Of a stretch of DNA of 47,624 nt, positions 15,877-23,973 are shown piece after piece (the stretch's first letter is position 1; each line of letters opens with the position of its first letter). Position numbers and translations under genes: made by a program. Below the pieces are notes generated by a model. The model saw nothing but the letters and a program-made list of their open reading frames with translations, did no database searches and was not told where the DNA came from. This DNA is from Gammaproteobacteria bacterium (GTDB taxonomy: Bacteria > Pseudomonadota > Gammaproteobacteria > GRL18): the NCBI GenBank assembly GCA_016744395.1, contig JADGEK010000032.1:1-47624 (forward strand), in the 5' to 3' direction.

Positions 15877-16317
15877 GTGCATTCGTTGATGGAAACATGG
15901 ACTTCATATAATCCACTCACATTGTTTAGAGAGATTTCAGTAGTGAAAATTGATACAGGTAAAGCAATTATTGTCCCTTATAACAAAAAGGATAATATTA
16001 TTCTAATTGATATTTATGCAGATGGTGAATTGCAGGTGAGTGATGTTGATAACATTCACAGGGCGATTAAAATGTATGATTTACATATTCCTGTGGATAC
16101 CATTTGTGTTAAATCAGGTGAAAACTATCTTTCCGATAACGCATTTAAATACTCAATGGAAAATAATTGTATTCATAATAGAGTCATTTATGTCATCAAG
16201 CATATGGCTGATATTCATTTTCCCTCTCAAGTACAGGAAACCTATTTCAAGGCACATTTAGTTGATTTTTGTACATCAACAGATGATGCCTATCATCTGA
16301 TAAAAAATAGCCCTTAA
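15877..16317 (+). CDS. conserved-looking hypothetical protein
   Basis: Protein of up to 146 residues with no signal peptide or membrane helix. It is a mixed alpha/beta sequence: short strands (VVKIDTGKAIIVPY, IILIDIYADGELQV), a helix, then VIYVIKHMADIHFP and a C-terminal helix, somewhat like a small STAS-type fold, but no family motif is certain. The start is unclear: GTG at 15877, ATG at 15889, or GTG at 15943, which has GAGAGA upstream and would give VKIDTGKA. It lies between the EF-hand gene and the broken cytochrome b561. Confidence 0.5.
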   Translation: MHSLMETWTSYNPLTLFREISVVKIDTGKAIIVPYNKKDNIILIDIYADGELQVSDVDNIHRAIKMYDLHIPVDTICVKSGENYLSDNAFKYSMENNCIHNRVIYVIKHMADIHFPSQVQETYFKAHLVDFCTSTDDAYHLIKNSP

Positions 16318-16398
16318 GTTTAATTAAGACTTAACATTTAAGGTTCCATCTTCTGCATTTGACAAAATAACGATACATGAATATTATCGGAGGTTAAT

Positions 16399-16581
16399 AT
16401 GCCAAAATCGTATAAAATGACAATACTTCGAGTCCATCAGTACGTTGGCTTCACTGGGTAAATGTACTCGGTGTGATCAGTTTAATTTTTGTTGGCATAA
16501 TAATGCTTTATAAAAAAGACCTGGGAATTACCAGTCTTGAGGCAAAAATTGGTTTAAAAGAACTTCATGTTATTATTGGTT
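16399..16581 (+). pseudogene. frameshifted, truncated cytochrome b561
   Basis: An ATG at 16399 preceded by a perfect GGAGG (16389-16393) starts a frame that stops after about 20 codons. One frame over, from about 16428, the sequence reads SSPSVRWLHWVNVLGVISL and then FVGIIMLY..., the first helix of a b561-type cytochrome with its WLHW haem histidine, and continues to GLKELHVIIG, the start of the second helix. Similarity then ends near 16581, so three helices are missing. The gene is therefore a relic, broken by a frameshift at about 16417-16430 and a 3' deletion. Confidence 0.72.
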
Positions 16582-16790
16582 TGATCCGTGCTGACACCGA
16601 TATCTATTACCCTCCTTTTTGTAGTGCTATGGCCAGTTTTATCACAGAAGTTAGGACTGATAAAGAAATAATGACTGGTTATTTTAGTCTTCATAATTTT
16701 TTTAATAATAAAACATCTATTTTTTCTTCTGTACACAAAACTATGTTAATCTACTTCGCTTGGAGAATTTACGACCAAGGAATATTATTA
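16582..16790. other. non-coding stretch read through into ampG frame
   Basis: The open frame runs from the b561 relic into ampG, but this part encodes residues unlike either family and lacks membrane character. It probably holds deleted cytochrome sequence plus the ampG promoter. AAGGA lies about 9 bp before the ampG ATG. Confidence 0.5.
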
Positions 16791-18341
16791 ATGCCAAACA
16801 ATGTAGCCACCAGTTGGCTCAGCAGTGCAAAATCATTCTTACACCCTCGTGTGATCACCATGCTTTTTCTTGGTTTTTCTGCTGGCATCCCCTTATTACT
16901 CATTTTTTCATCTCTTTCTCTATGGTTAATAGAAGCGGGAATACAACGCGCCACAGTGACTTATTTCAGCTTGGCGGCACTGGGCTATTCTTTTAAGTTT
17001 TTGTGGGCTCCCTTAATTGACCGCTTACCCGTTCCTTTTTTAACTCGAGTTTTAGGTCGACGACGTGCCTGGTTATTAGTCGCTCAAATTCTTGTCATTT
17101 TCGCAATCGTATTAATGGCTTTTATAGATCCTTCAAAAGGAGAAAACCATCTGATACTGATGGCTTTTGCTGCAATTTTTCTAGGAATATCTGCTGCAAC
17201 GCAGGACATAGTCATTGATGCTTATCGCATTGAATCTGCGGAGACTTCATTGCAGGCATTAATGTCATCCACATACATAGTCGGTTATCGTATTGGCATG
17301 CTTGCTTCTGGTGCAGGAGCACTGGTTTTAGCCAGCTATTTTGAATCAAACCTCAATGGCATCTATAACTATAGTGCATGGCATTTAACTTATCTTTGTA
17401 TGGCATTGTTTATGTTAGTGGGCGTTTTTACTACATTTAAAATACCTGAACCAATAAATCCTAACAAAGATTTAAATGAATATACAACCACTCAATATCT
17501 TCAATTTCTAATGCTTTTTATTATTTGTATCTGTATCTTCATCTTGACATACATTGTTTTAAAAGAGCCTTCAATAATGGTAAAAACAATATTGTCCTCA
17601 GTAATATCAACCCCTTTAGGCAATTTTATCATCGAATTATTAAGGCTTATTAGTGCTCTATCTAATGCGACCTTAGTTGCATATTTACTTTCACAAACCA
17701 AGTATGTCCACAAAGAATTAGTTTGGAATTCGTATATCGCACCAATCATTGACTTTTTTAGCCGTTACGGAAAATCAATTGCACTCTCTTTGCTACTATT
17801 TATTGGTTTTTATAGAGTTTCTGATATTGTTTTAGGTGTAATTGCAAATGTTTTTTACCTTGAAATTGGATTTACTAAACTTCAGATTGCAGCTGTTGTT
17901 AAAACATTTGGTTTATTTATGACCATTGCAGGTGGCCTTTTAGGTGGACTCCTTGCCGTTCGCTATGGAGTAATAAAAATATTATTCTTAGGTGCAATAC
18001 TGACTGTCATTACTAATCTTTTATTTATGCTACTGGCATCATCTGGCAATGATATTGTATTATTGTACTTAGTTATTTCTGCCGACAACTTATCAGCAGG
18101 ATTGGCCAGTGCTGCATTTGTTGCTTTTCTCTCCAGCCTCACAAATATTTCTTTTACTGCAGTTCAGTATGCCGTTTTTAGCTCTCTAATGATATTTATG
18201 CCAAAACTTATTGGTAGTTATTCTGGCAGTATTGTTGACAGCATAGGTTATTCAAACTTCTTTCTGGTTGCCAGCTTAATGGGCGTTCCCGTTATTATTT
18301 TGCTCTATTTTTTAAATAAACACATGAAGTTCGATTCATAA
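16791..18341 (+). CDS. ampG: AmpG-family muropeptide permease
   Basis: Inner-membrane MFS transporter of 516 residues with about 14 hydrophobic helices. It would import anhydro-muropeptides released by wall turnover into the cytoplasm for recycling, and in many bacteria it controls AmpC induction. Diagnostic segments are the opening HPRVITMLFLGFSAGIPLLL, the LGYSFKFLWAPLIDR loop with DR, RRRAWLL and SAATQDIVIDAYRIE. The ATG at 16791 is chosen because AAGGA precedes it and MPNNVATSW is the normal AmpG start; the longer open frame from 16473 is a fusion with the b561 relic. It has a slightly longer middle loop (about 490 residues in E. coli). It precedes two wall genes. Confidence 0.9.
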   Translation: MPNNVATSWLSSAKSFLHPRVITMLFLGFSAGIPLLLIFSSLSLWLIEAGIQRATVTYFSLAALGYSFKFLWAPLIDRLPVPFLTRVLGRRRAWLLVAQILVIFAIVLMAFIDPSKGENHLILMAFAAIFLGISAATQDIVIDAYRIESAETSLQALMSSTYIVGYRIGMLASGAGALVLASYFESNLNGIYNYSAWHLTYLCMALFMLVGVFTTFKIPEPINPNKDLNEYTTTQYLQFLMLFIICICIFILTYIVLKEPSIMVKTILSSVISTPLGNFIIELLRLISALSNATLVAYLLSQTKYVHKELVWNSYIAPIIDFFSRYGKSIALSLLLFIGFYRVSDIVLGVIANVFYLEIGFTKLQIAAVVKTFGLFMTIAGGLLGGLLAVRYGVIKILFLGAILTVITNLLFMLLASSGNDIVLLYLVISADNLSAGLASAAFVAFLSSLTNISFTAVQYAVFSSLMIFMPKLIGSYSGSIVDSIGYSNFFLVASLMGVPVIILLYFLNKHMKFDS

Positions 18342-18387
18342 TATAAATCGAACTCAATACTTATAATAATCCTATTAATTAGTCTTT

Positions 18388-18936
18388 ATGAGAAATATAT
18401 CCCTTTTTTTTACAATAATTCTATTATCATACTCTGTATCAGTTCATGCACAAAAAGGTATTTGGTTGCTTATTGATACCCAGAAGCAAGAACTGGAAGT
18501 GAAATTGGCGGATGTGACTCTGGTTAAATATTCGAACATATCCATTGGTCGCAATGGTTCAGGATTTAAAAATAAGCGTGGTGATGACATAACACCGCTT
18601 GGTAAGTACAAAATCGGTTGGATTAATCGAAAAAGTAAATATCACCTTTTTTTTGGTTTTAATTACCCTTCGCTTGATAATGCCCGACAAGCTTTAAAAA
18701 AAGGACTGATCACTCCAAAAATCTTTGCCAAAATTGCGATTGCTCATAAAAATAATCAAGTTCCCCCTCAAAACACGCCCATGGGAGGACTGATAGGCAT
18801 TCATGGATTGGGTAGAGGTAATCGCGAGATCCACGAAACAATGAACTGGACTCACGGCTGTATTGCATTAACCAATGAACAAATTAATAATCTAGATACA
18901 TTGATAAAAAAAGAGACTATAGTTATAGTTAAGTAG
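18388..18936 (+). CDS. L,D-transpeptidase (YkuD domain)
   Basis: Periplasmic enzyme of 182 residues with a signal peptide (cleavage near VHAQ, about residue 21). The YkuD domain spans about 25-181, with His139 in GIHG and the catalytic Cys158 in THGCIALTN. The usual motif is SHGC, so Thr replaces Ser, a known mild variant. Such enzymes use meso-diaminopimelate in peptidoglycan to make 3-3 crosslinks or attach lipoproteins. It is 44 bp upstream of the Lpp-like gene on the same strand, which makes lipoprotein attachment the most attractive role, but this is inferred. Confidence 0.88.
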   Translation: MRNISLFFTIILLSYSVSVHAQKGIWLLIDTQKQELEVKLADVTLVKYSNISIGRNGSGFKNKRGDDITPLGKYKIGWINRKSKYHLFFGFNYPSLDNARQALKKGLITPKIFAKIAIAHKNNQVPPQNTPMGGLIGIHGLGRGNREIHETMNWTHGCIALTNEQINNLDTLIKKETIVIVK

Positions 18937-18980
18937 TCGTGTGACCTCACCCTTAAATAAACCAATATGGAAAACATAAA

Positions 18981-19229
18981 ATGAAAAGAACTTTACAGAT
19001 TACTTCAGTTATATTCGTAGCGGCAATGGCAACAGGTTGTGCTAACACATCACAATTGCAAGCAGATGTTGATGCATTGAAAGCACAAATGAACACAGTA
19101 TCAGCAGAAGCATCTGAGGCAAATGAGCGTTCCAAAGCAGCAGAAGCAACTGCTAATCGCGCTGAACAAGCTGCCGATGACGCCAATAGTAAACTGGATC
19201 GTATGTTCAAAAAATCAATGATGAAGTAA
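18981..19229 (+). CDS. lpp: Lpp-like alanine-zipper outer-membrane lipoprotein
   Basis: Small lipoprotein of 82 residues. The signal peptide ends in the lipobox MATGC, making Cys20 the lipidated first residue. The mature 63 residues are a heptad-repeat helix rich in Ala (EASEANERSKAAEATANRAE) as in Braun lipoprotein, ending in KKSMMK. A C-terminal Lys is the residue that L,D-transpeptidases join to peptidoglycan in E. coli Lpp. The L,D-transpeptidase gene directly upstream supports this. Alternatively it is an OprI-type protein that is not covalently bound. Confidence 0.85.
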   Translation: MKRTLQITSVIFVAAMATGCANTSQLQADVDALKAQMNTVSAEASEANERSKAAEATANRAEQAADDANSKLDRMFKKSMMK

Positions 19230-19252
19230 TCATATAATCCAAGATCTAAACT

Positions 19253-19282
19253 ATTCAGCATTGAGTCTCATCAATGCTGAAT
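19253..19282 (+). terminator. hairpin after lpp
   Basis: Perfect 12-bp inverted repeat attcagcattga / tcaatgctgaat around a 6-nt loop, 24 bp after the lpp stop. No T-run follows, so it may stabilise the mRNA 3' end or act with a factor. Confidence 0.55.
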
Positions 19283-19474
19283 CACTAAACTGAGTTATTT
19301 ATTTCTCACTTCAAAATACCTGCAAGGTCTAAGCATCACTACATTCCCAAGCTAGCAACCTAATACATTATGATTTAACCATTGAGGTGGTACCTGCCAT
19401 ATTTATCAACTCAAGAAGCCAGCAGGCTCACATCAACTCTTTTTGTCGTTTTATATACCTAATCTGAGAATAAT

Positions 19475-19488
19475 ATGATTTAGATCAT
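19475..19488. promoter_or_regulatory. candidate FNR/CRP-type site
   Basis: The sequence aTGATttagATCAt matches the inner part of the FNR consensus TTGAT-N4-ATCAA with both outer bases changed. It lies about 95 bp before the chemoreceptor ATG. It is a chance-level match in AT-rich DNA unless supported by other sites. Confidence 0.3.
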
Positions 19489-19581
19489 TTACATTTATTA
19501 GTAAATATTTATATGCTGTTACATGAATATTGTCATCTATTAAAAACAAAGAAACAACTGGCCGCGCCTATTGGAGAACCC

Positions 19582-20721
19582 ATGTTTTTTTCATCAAAAC
19601 AAAAGAGTCTGCTTTTAGATACTCAACAAGAACTGGTTGAACTCAAACAAAAACACCGGATATGTGAGCAATTATTAGAAAAATCCCAATTTAAAATCAA
19701 TCAACTAGAGCAAGAACTGATTGATAGCAATAAAGAACAAGTTCTCAATCAAGGTGTTCATGATAATTTTCAGATTTTTGGCCAATCACTTAATGACTTC
19801 CAGTCCTCGTTAATAATAATGGCAACAAAGCTAAAAGAAGAAAAATCAACAGCCATTAAAGCGGCTGAAGTTTCAACGAACTCTCGAAATGCCGTTAATG
19901 ACATTGCTTCAAGCCTGCATAAAATGTCCACTGACACAAAGATAAATTCTGAAGCAGTGAATGGACTCAGTATACATGCTGAAAATATTGGTAGCTTTGT
20001 AAGTGTCATCAGTGACATTTCTGAACAGACAAACTTATTAGCACTTAATGCGGCCATTGAAGCCGCACGAGCAGGAGAACAAGGACGTGGATTTGCAGTG
20101 GTTGCTGATGAAGTAAGAAGCCTGGCAGAAAGAGCGAGCACTGCCACTAAAGAAATTTCTTCACTCGTAAAACAAATTCAAACCGACACAGAAAAAGCAC
20201 AAGTTCAAATGGATAACATTGCCATTGAATCCGACAATTTTGGCACTCATGGCGATATCGCTGTGAAAGAAATGCACTCTCTACTCGAATTATCCCATAA
20301 TATGGAGGAGACAATATCTTCTTCCTCATTAAGGAGTTTTGTCGAACTGGCTAAAGTCGATCATCTTATTTTCAAATTTCAAATATATGAAATTTTTATG
20401 GGTTTATCAAATAAGACTGCTGATGAATTTCATGATCACAGTCATTGTCGACTCGGTAAATGGTATTACGAAGGTGATGGCAAACATTGTTTTTCAAAGC
20501 TAGACGGCTATCATGAGGTTGAAGCACCTCACATCAAAGTACACCACTCTGGTATTGAAGCGCTCAAAGAGCTTCAAAATGGTCAGGTAGAGGCCGCGAT
20601 AACTGCCCTTCAGAATATGGAAAAATCCAGTATTGATGTTATGCACTCTCTCGAAAAAATTGCTCAAAGTGGAGAGGATGATAAATCACTGCTATGCACT
20701 CATGACGAGTCCTTTAGCTGA
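19582..20721 (+). CDS. soluble chemoreceptor with C-terminal CZB zinc domain
   Basis: Methyl-accepting-type protein of 379 residues with no membrane helix. It has an N-terminal coiled coil (about 8-55), the chemoreceptor signalling hairpin (about 90-220) with [20 protein letters not shown] and [18 protein letters not shown], and a chemoreceptor zinc-binding (CZB) domain at about 250-361 with His261, Cys289 (in HCRLGKWY), His317 and His320/321 as the 3His-1Cys site. CZB domains are linked to zinc or oxidant (HOCl) sensing in other bacteria. The ATG at 19582 has GGAG at good spacing; the longer frame from 19513 adds 23 unlikely residues. It would signal through CheA/CheW coded elsewhere. Confidence 0.88.
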   Translation: MFFSSKQKSLLLDTQQELVELKQKHRICEQLLEKSQFKINQLEQELIDSNKEQVLNQGVHDNFQIFGQSLNDFQSSLIIMATKLKEEKSTAIKAAEVSTNSRNAVNDIASSLHKMSTDTKINSEAVNGLSIHAENIGSFVSVISDISEQTNLLALNAAIEAARAGEQGRGFAVVADEVRSLAERASTATKEISSLVKQIQTDTEKAQVQMDNIAIESDNFGTHGDIAVKEMHSLLELSHNMEETISSSSLRSFVELAKVDHLIFKFQIYEIFMGLSNKTADEFHDHSHCRLGKWYYEGDGKHCFSKLDGYHEVEAPHIKVHHSGIEALKELQNGQVEAAITALQNMEKSSIDVMHSLEKIAQSGEDDKSLLCTHDESFS

Positions 20722-20761
20722 AGCACTTGTAAGTTAAGTCACCCTTTTCAATTGACGTGAT

Positions 20762-21724
20762 TTAAAAGAGTTCCTCAACGGGATCAGCCTTGACTAAAAC
20801 AGGCTGAGTAATCGCAACTGGCAGACCATTTTTCTGCTCAAGCGCATTTCTTAGTGCCTGGGCTTCCACGACCAGTTCCTGTTGATAGTTATGTTTGAAA
20901 AATGTATTTTTTATCAACTCCATTGTTTGTTCATATAGTTCTTCATAAGGTAATTCTTCACCCTCTAATTGAGGATGAACCTCGATATAGATTTTTTTAT
21001 CAAACCAGCCTACTTTGACTGGTTGATTGACGATATTCACAGGCATACCGACGTTCACTTCTGGAAATAGTTTTTCAATGTCTTCTGGATACATACGAAC
21101 ACAGCCATGACTCACTCGCATCCCAACACCAAAGGGCTTATTTGTACCATGAATTAAATAACCAGGTATACCTAAACGTAAAGCAAATAGACCCAGTGGG
21201 TTATCAGGGCCTGCTGGTACCACATCAGGTAAGATTTCGCCTTTATCGGCATGCTCTTTTTTTATTGATGCAGGTGGTGTCCAGGTTGGATCGGCCTTTT
21301 TCTGAACAATTTTAGTCTGCCCTAAAGGCGTATTCCAATCCTGCCTGCCAATACTCACTGGATGGGTAATAACGGTTTTATTATCAGTAGAAAAATAATA
21401 CAGACGATATTCTGGTAAATTAAGCGTCAGACCCTTTTTAGGCACATCAGGTAAGACTCGGCTACTTGGAATTAAAATGGGGGTTTTTGCACCAGGTAAC
21501 CAACGATCCACATCAGGATTGACCAATAAAATCTCATTTTGGCCAATGTTAAAACGTCGAGCCACATCCAGTAAGGTGTCTTCAGCCGTCGCTTTGGTGT
21601 AATAAGGGGTTTCAGGCGAAAGCCCAATAACACTCTCATTCGTATCTAGAGGCAAGTTAAAAACACTTGACCAGGCACTGCTGTGAGCAAAAAAGATTAA
21701 AATCAATAGCACATAAAATTTCAT
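20762..21724 (-). CDS. LysM plus L,D-transpeptidase (ErfK/YbiS type)
   Basis: Periplasmic enzyme of 320 residues with a signal peptide (cleavage near SAWS), a LysM peptidoglycan-binding module (about 41-87), a YkuD catalytic domain with His192 in IHGTN, and SHGCVRMYPED with catalytic Cys208, followed by an acidic extension. This is the layout of E. coli YbiS, ErfK, YcfS and YnhG. The first three anchor Lpp to peptidoglycan. An Lpp homologue lies 1.5 kb away, beside a second, LysM-free L,D-transpeptidase. It is convergent with the chemoreceptor gene. Confidence 0.93.
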   Translation of the reverse strand: MKFYVLLILIFFAHSSAWSSVFNLPLDTNESVIGLSPETPYYTKATAEDTLLDVARRFNIGQNEILLVNPDVDRWLPGAKTPILIPSSRVLPDVPKKGLTLNLPEYRLYYFSTDNKTVITHPVSIGRQDWNTPLGQTKIVQKKADPTWTPPASIKKEHADKGEILPDVVPAGPDNPLGLFALRLGIPGYLIHGTNKPFGVGMRVSHGCVRMYPEDIEKLFPEVNVGMPVNIVNQPVKVGWFDKKIYIEVHPQLEGEELPYEELYEQTMELIKNTFFKHNYQQELVVEAQALRNALEQKNGLPVAITQPVLVKADPVEELF

Positions 21725-21929
21725 TTCAAACCCAATTTAATTCCCTTAAAACCTTTATTATTTAAGGTCTTAATACTTAAAACTCTGTATTATCTCAGTA
21801 GCTATTTACTTAATTTTCACAAACTAATACACTAATTCAAAAATTCAACTCAGAATTGCCCATCTGTATCAAATAATGTGTCAATCTGACAAGCATCATA
21901 ACGTAAGAGTCCTAGGCAGAGTATAAAGT

Positions 21930-22457
21930 ATGAAAGCTAAAATTGGTATTATCACAGCATCTGACCGCGCCAGTGCAGGTATATATGAAGATCTTTCTGG
22001 CAAGGCCATCATTGATACCATGAATGATTATCTGAGCTCTGAGTGGGAATCTGTGTATCGTGTTATTCCAGATGATCAGGAGCACCTGGAGCAGACCATG
22101 ATCGAATTATCTGATCAAGAGAAGTGCTGCTTGATTGTCACCACAGGGGGCACAGGTCCTGCTAAGCGTGATGTCACACCAGAAGCCACTGAAAAGGTTT
22201 GTGAAAAGATGATGCCTGGTTTTGGCGAACTCATGCGTCAGGTGAGTTTACAATATGTGCCTACGGCAATTCTTTCTCGTCAAACGGCAGGAATTCGTGG
22301 CAACTCTCTTATTGTTAATTTACCAGGTAAACCCAAATCCATTCGAGAATGTCTCGATGCTGTTTTTCCAGCCATTCCTTATTGTATTGATTTAATTGAT
22401 GGTCCATTTCTGGAATGTAATGAGAAGGTCATAAAGCCATTTCGACCCAAAAAATAA
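21930..22457 (+). CDS. mogA: molybdopterin adenylyltransferase
   Basis: Cytosolic enzyme of 175 residues that adenylates molybdopterin before molybdenum insertion, in molybdenum cofactor synthesis. It shows the opening IGIITASDRASAG, the substrate-binding TTGGTGP at 71-77 with RDVTPEAT just after, and the C-terminal NLPGKPKSIREC segment of the MogA/MoaB family. Length and the presence of the GIYEDLSG stretch favour MogA over MoaB. No other molybdenum cofactor gene is in the window. It is divergent from the L,D-transpeptidase, with a 205-bp promoter region between. Confidence 0.92.
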   Translation: MKAKIGIITASDRASAGIYEDLSGKAIIDTMNDYLSSEWESVYRVIPDDQEHLEQTMIELSDQEKCCLIVTTGGTGPAKRDVTPEATEKVCEKMMPGFGELMRQVSLQYVPTAILSRQTAGIRGNSLIVNLPGKPKSIRECLDAVFPAIPYCIDLIDGPFLECNEKVIKPFRPKK

Positions 22458-22500
22458 CCCATCTTTACAACTCTCTTAATAAGATCAACAGGCTTATAAA

Positions 22501-22962
22501 ATGAGTAAAATCACACATAAAATTCAAAGCACTGGCGACATGATGGTCGACATGTTCCACTATCTGGCGCTCTTTGTTATTGGCGGCACAATTGTCTGGT
22601 CTGCGATCTATGAATACATACAAATCATGTCTGAAGGGCATGCAAAGCTAAAAGATATTTTATTATTATTTATTTACTTAGAATTAGGGGCGATGATTGG
22701 CATTTATTTTAAAACACATCGCTTACCCGTACAGTTCTTAATTTACATTGCCATTACCGCTTTATCTCGGCATCTCGTAATTGATGTGCAAAAAGTCTCC
22801 ACTGACTTCCACTTATATCTTTTACTCAGCATCAGCGCATCCATTGTAATACTCAGTTTGTCAGTTTTAATTTTAACCTATAATGGCCGTAAGTTTGGCC
22901 GTCCAGAAGACGATGCCCTGGATGACAATAATACGAATGAAAGTTTGACCGACAATCAATAA
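22501..22962 (+). CDS. psiE: PsiE-family inner-membrane protein
   Basis: Membrane protein of 153 residues with four predicted helices (about 18-38, 52-70, 76-92, 104-126) and a hydrophilic acidic tail. It carries the family-typical stretch LLLFIYLELGAMIGIYFKTH followed by LPVQFLIYIAITALSRHL. The E. coli member is induced by phosphate starvation; its biochemical function is not known. It is 43 bp after mogA on the same strand and is closed by the palindrome at 22967-22996. Confidence 0.88.
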   Translation: MSKITHKIQSTGDMMVDMFHYLALFVIGGTIVWSAIYEYIQIMSEGHAKLKDILLLFIYLELGAMIGIYFKTHRLPVQFLIYIAITALSRHLVIDVQKVSTDFHLYLLLSISASIVILSLSVLILTYNGRKFGRPEDDALDDNNTNESLTDNQ

Positions 22963-22966
22963 ATGG

Positions 22967-22996
22967 CGTAGAAACAAGGCATGCCTTGTCTCTACG
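22967..22996. terminator. bidirectional palindrome between psiE and pbpG
   Basis: cgtaga and tctacg enclose the perfect 16-bp palindrome acaaggcatgccttgt, with a single A/C mismatch, giving a near-perfect 30-bp hairpin. It sits between two convergent genes, covers the pbpG stop, and is followed on the plus strand by aattttgttt. It serves as a terminator by position, and its sequence resembles dispersed REP-type palindromes. Confidence 0.75.
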
Positions 22997-23909
22997 AATT
23001 TTGTTTGGAGTAAAAAGCGAGTTTAACGCGTTCATAATTTGATGCGGATTTAGCTACTTTGCCTTTATTACCTGTCTTTAGCCATTTTTTAATGCGATTG
23101 GCATCACCAATTGGGCTGCGTTTACCAAAAGAATCTAAAAAGACCATAATGACCTCTTTATTGTCAACTCTTCTTAACATCACAAGACAGCGACCCGCTT
23201 TATCAAGGTAGCCTGTTTTGCTGAGTTTCACATCTTTGTGCCCGGCACGAATGAGTACATTTGTATTCGTATAGCCTAAGACATAACGAGGCTTTTTAAA
23301 GCGTGCAGTATAGGTTTGTGTCGTACTATACTTTTTAATGACTGAATACTTTGTGGCTGCAACGACCATTTTGGCTAAGTCAGATGCGGTTGACACATTT
23401 TTTTCAGACAGCCCCGTTGAATTAACAAAATGTGTTTTCTTCATACCTAAGGATTTAGCTTTTTGATTCATTGCTTTAACAAACGCACGAGAGCCCCCAG
23501 GATAGGTACGTCCTAATGCGGATGCTGCAAGATTTTCAGATGACATCAAAGCAATTCTTAAAACATCACCACGGCTTAATTGAGAACCTATTCTAATTCT
23601 TGAATAGTAGTTATTAATGTTTTTTTTATCTTCTTTTGAAAAAGTAATTTTCTCTTTAAGCGATAATTTTGCATCCAGTATCACCATGGCAGTCATTAAC
23701 TTGGTAAGAGATGCGATCGGCATGACAAGGTTAGAATGTTTTTCGAATAACACCGAATGAGTCTTTGCATTAATAACAATTGAGCTTACTGACGCAAGGT
23801 TAACTGATTTATTTGTGCTGCTACTTTTGGATGAAGCGGAAAAAACAGTATTTATGGACAATAAAAATAAACTGATGCATATCGTGTTAACAATAATATT
23901 CTTCTTCAT
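22992..23909 (-). CDS. pbpG: D-alanyl-D-alanine endopeptidase (PBP7 type)
   Basis: Periplasmic low-molecular-weight penicillin-binding protein of 305 residues, peptidase family S11, which cuts D-Ala-mDAP crosslinks in peptidoglycan. It has a signal peptide (cleavage near VFSA), SLTK at 67-70 with the catalytic Ser67, SEN at 124-126, and KTG at 231-233. The short length and the absence of a C-terminal amphipathic anchor fit PBP7/PbpG rather than DacA. The final codons lie in the terminator palindrome shared with psiE. Confidence 0.9.
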   Translation of the reverse strand: MKKNIIVNTICISLFLLSINTVFSASSKSSSTNKSVNLASVSSIVINAKTHSVLFEKHSNLVMPIASLTKLMTAMVILDAKLSLKEKITFSKEDKKNINNYYSRIRIGSQLSRGDVLRIALMSSENLAASALGRTYPGGSRAFVKAMNQKAKSLGMKKTHFVNSTGLSEKNVSTASDLAKMVVAATKYSVIKKYSTTQTYTARFKKPRYVLGYTNTNVLIRAGHKDVKLSKTGYLDKAGRCLVMLRRVDNKEVIMVFLDSFGKRSPIGDANRIKKWLKTGNKGKVAKSASNYERVKLAFYSKQNS

Positions 23910-23973
23910 CTACAGACTCTTGTTTTAATGACTCATTTTATTTCATTCAAATTTTCAACAACAATGCCAAAAT

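Larger units (their letters stand above)
19230..19581. other. intergenic region between lpp and chemoreceptor
   Basis: 352 bp without a credible gene. It contains the lpp terminator-like hairpin (19253-19282), a short palindrome around aggtggtacct (near 19386), and an FNR-like site (19475-19488) in an AT-rich promoter stretch before the chemoreceptor gene. Confidence 0.5.

Noticed and set aside
16554..16736. 60-residue minus-strand frame before ampG
   Set aside because: No ribosome-binding site or recognisable domain; it lies in decayed sequence.
16473..18341. A single 622-residue fusion of a cytochrome b561 segment with AmpG
   Set aside because: The frame starts in the middle of a b561 helix with no ribosome-binding site, crosses unrelated sequence, and ampG has its own AAGGA-preceded ATG at 16791.
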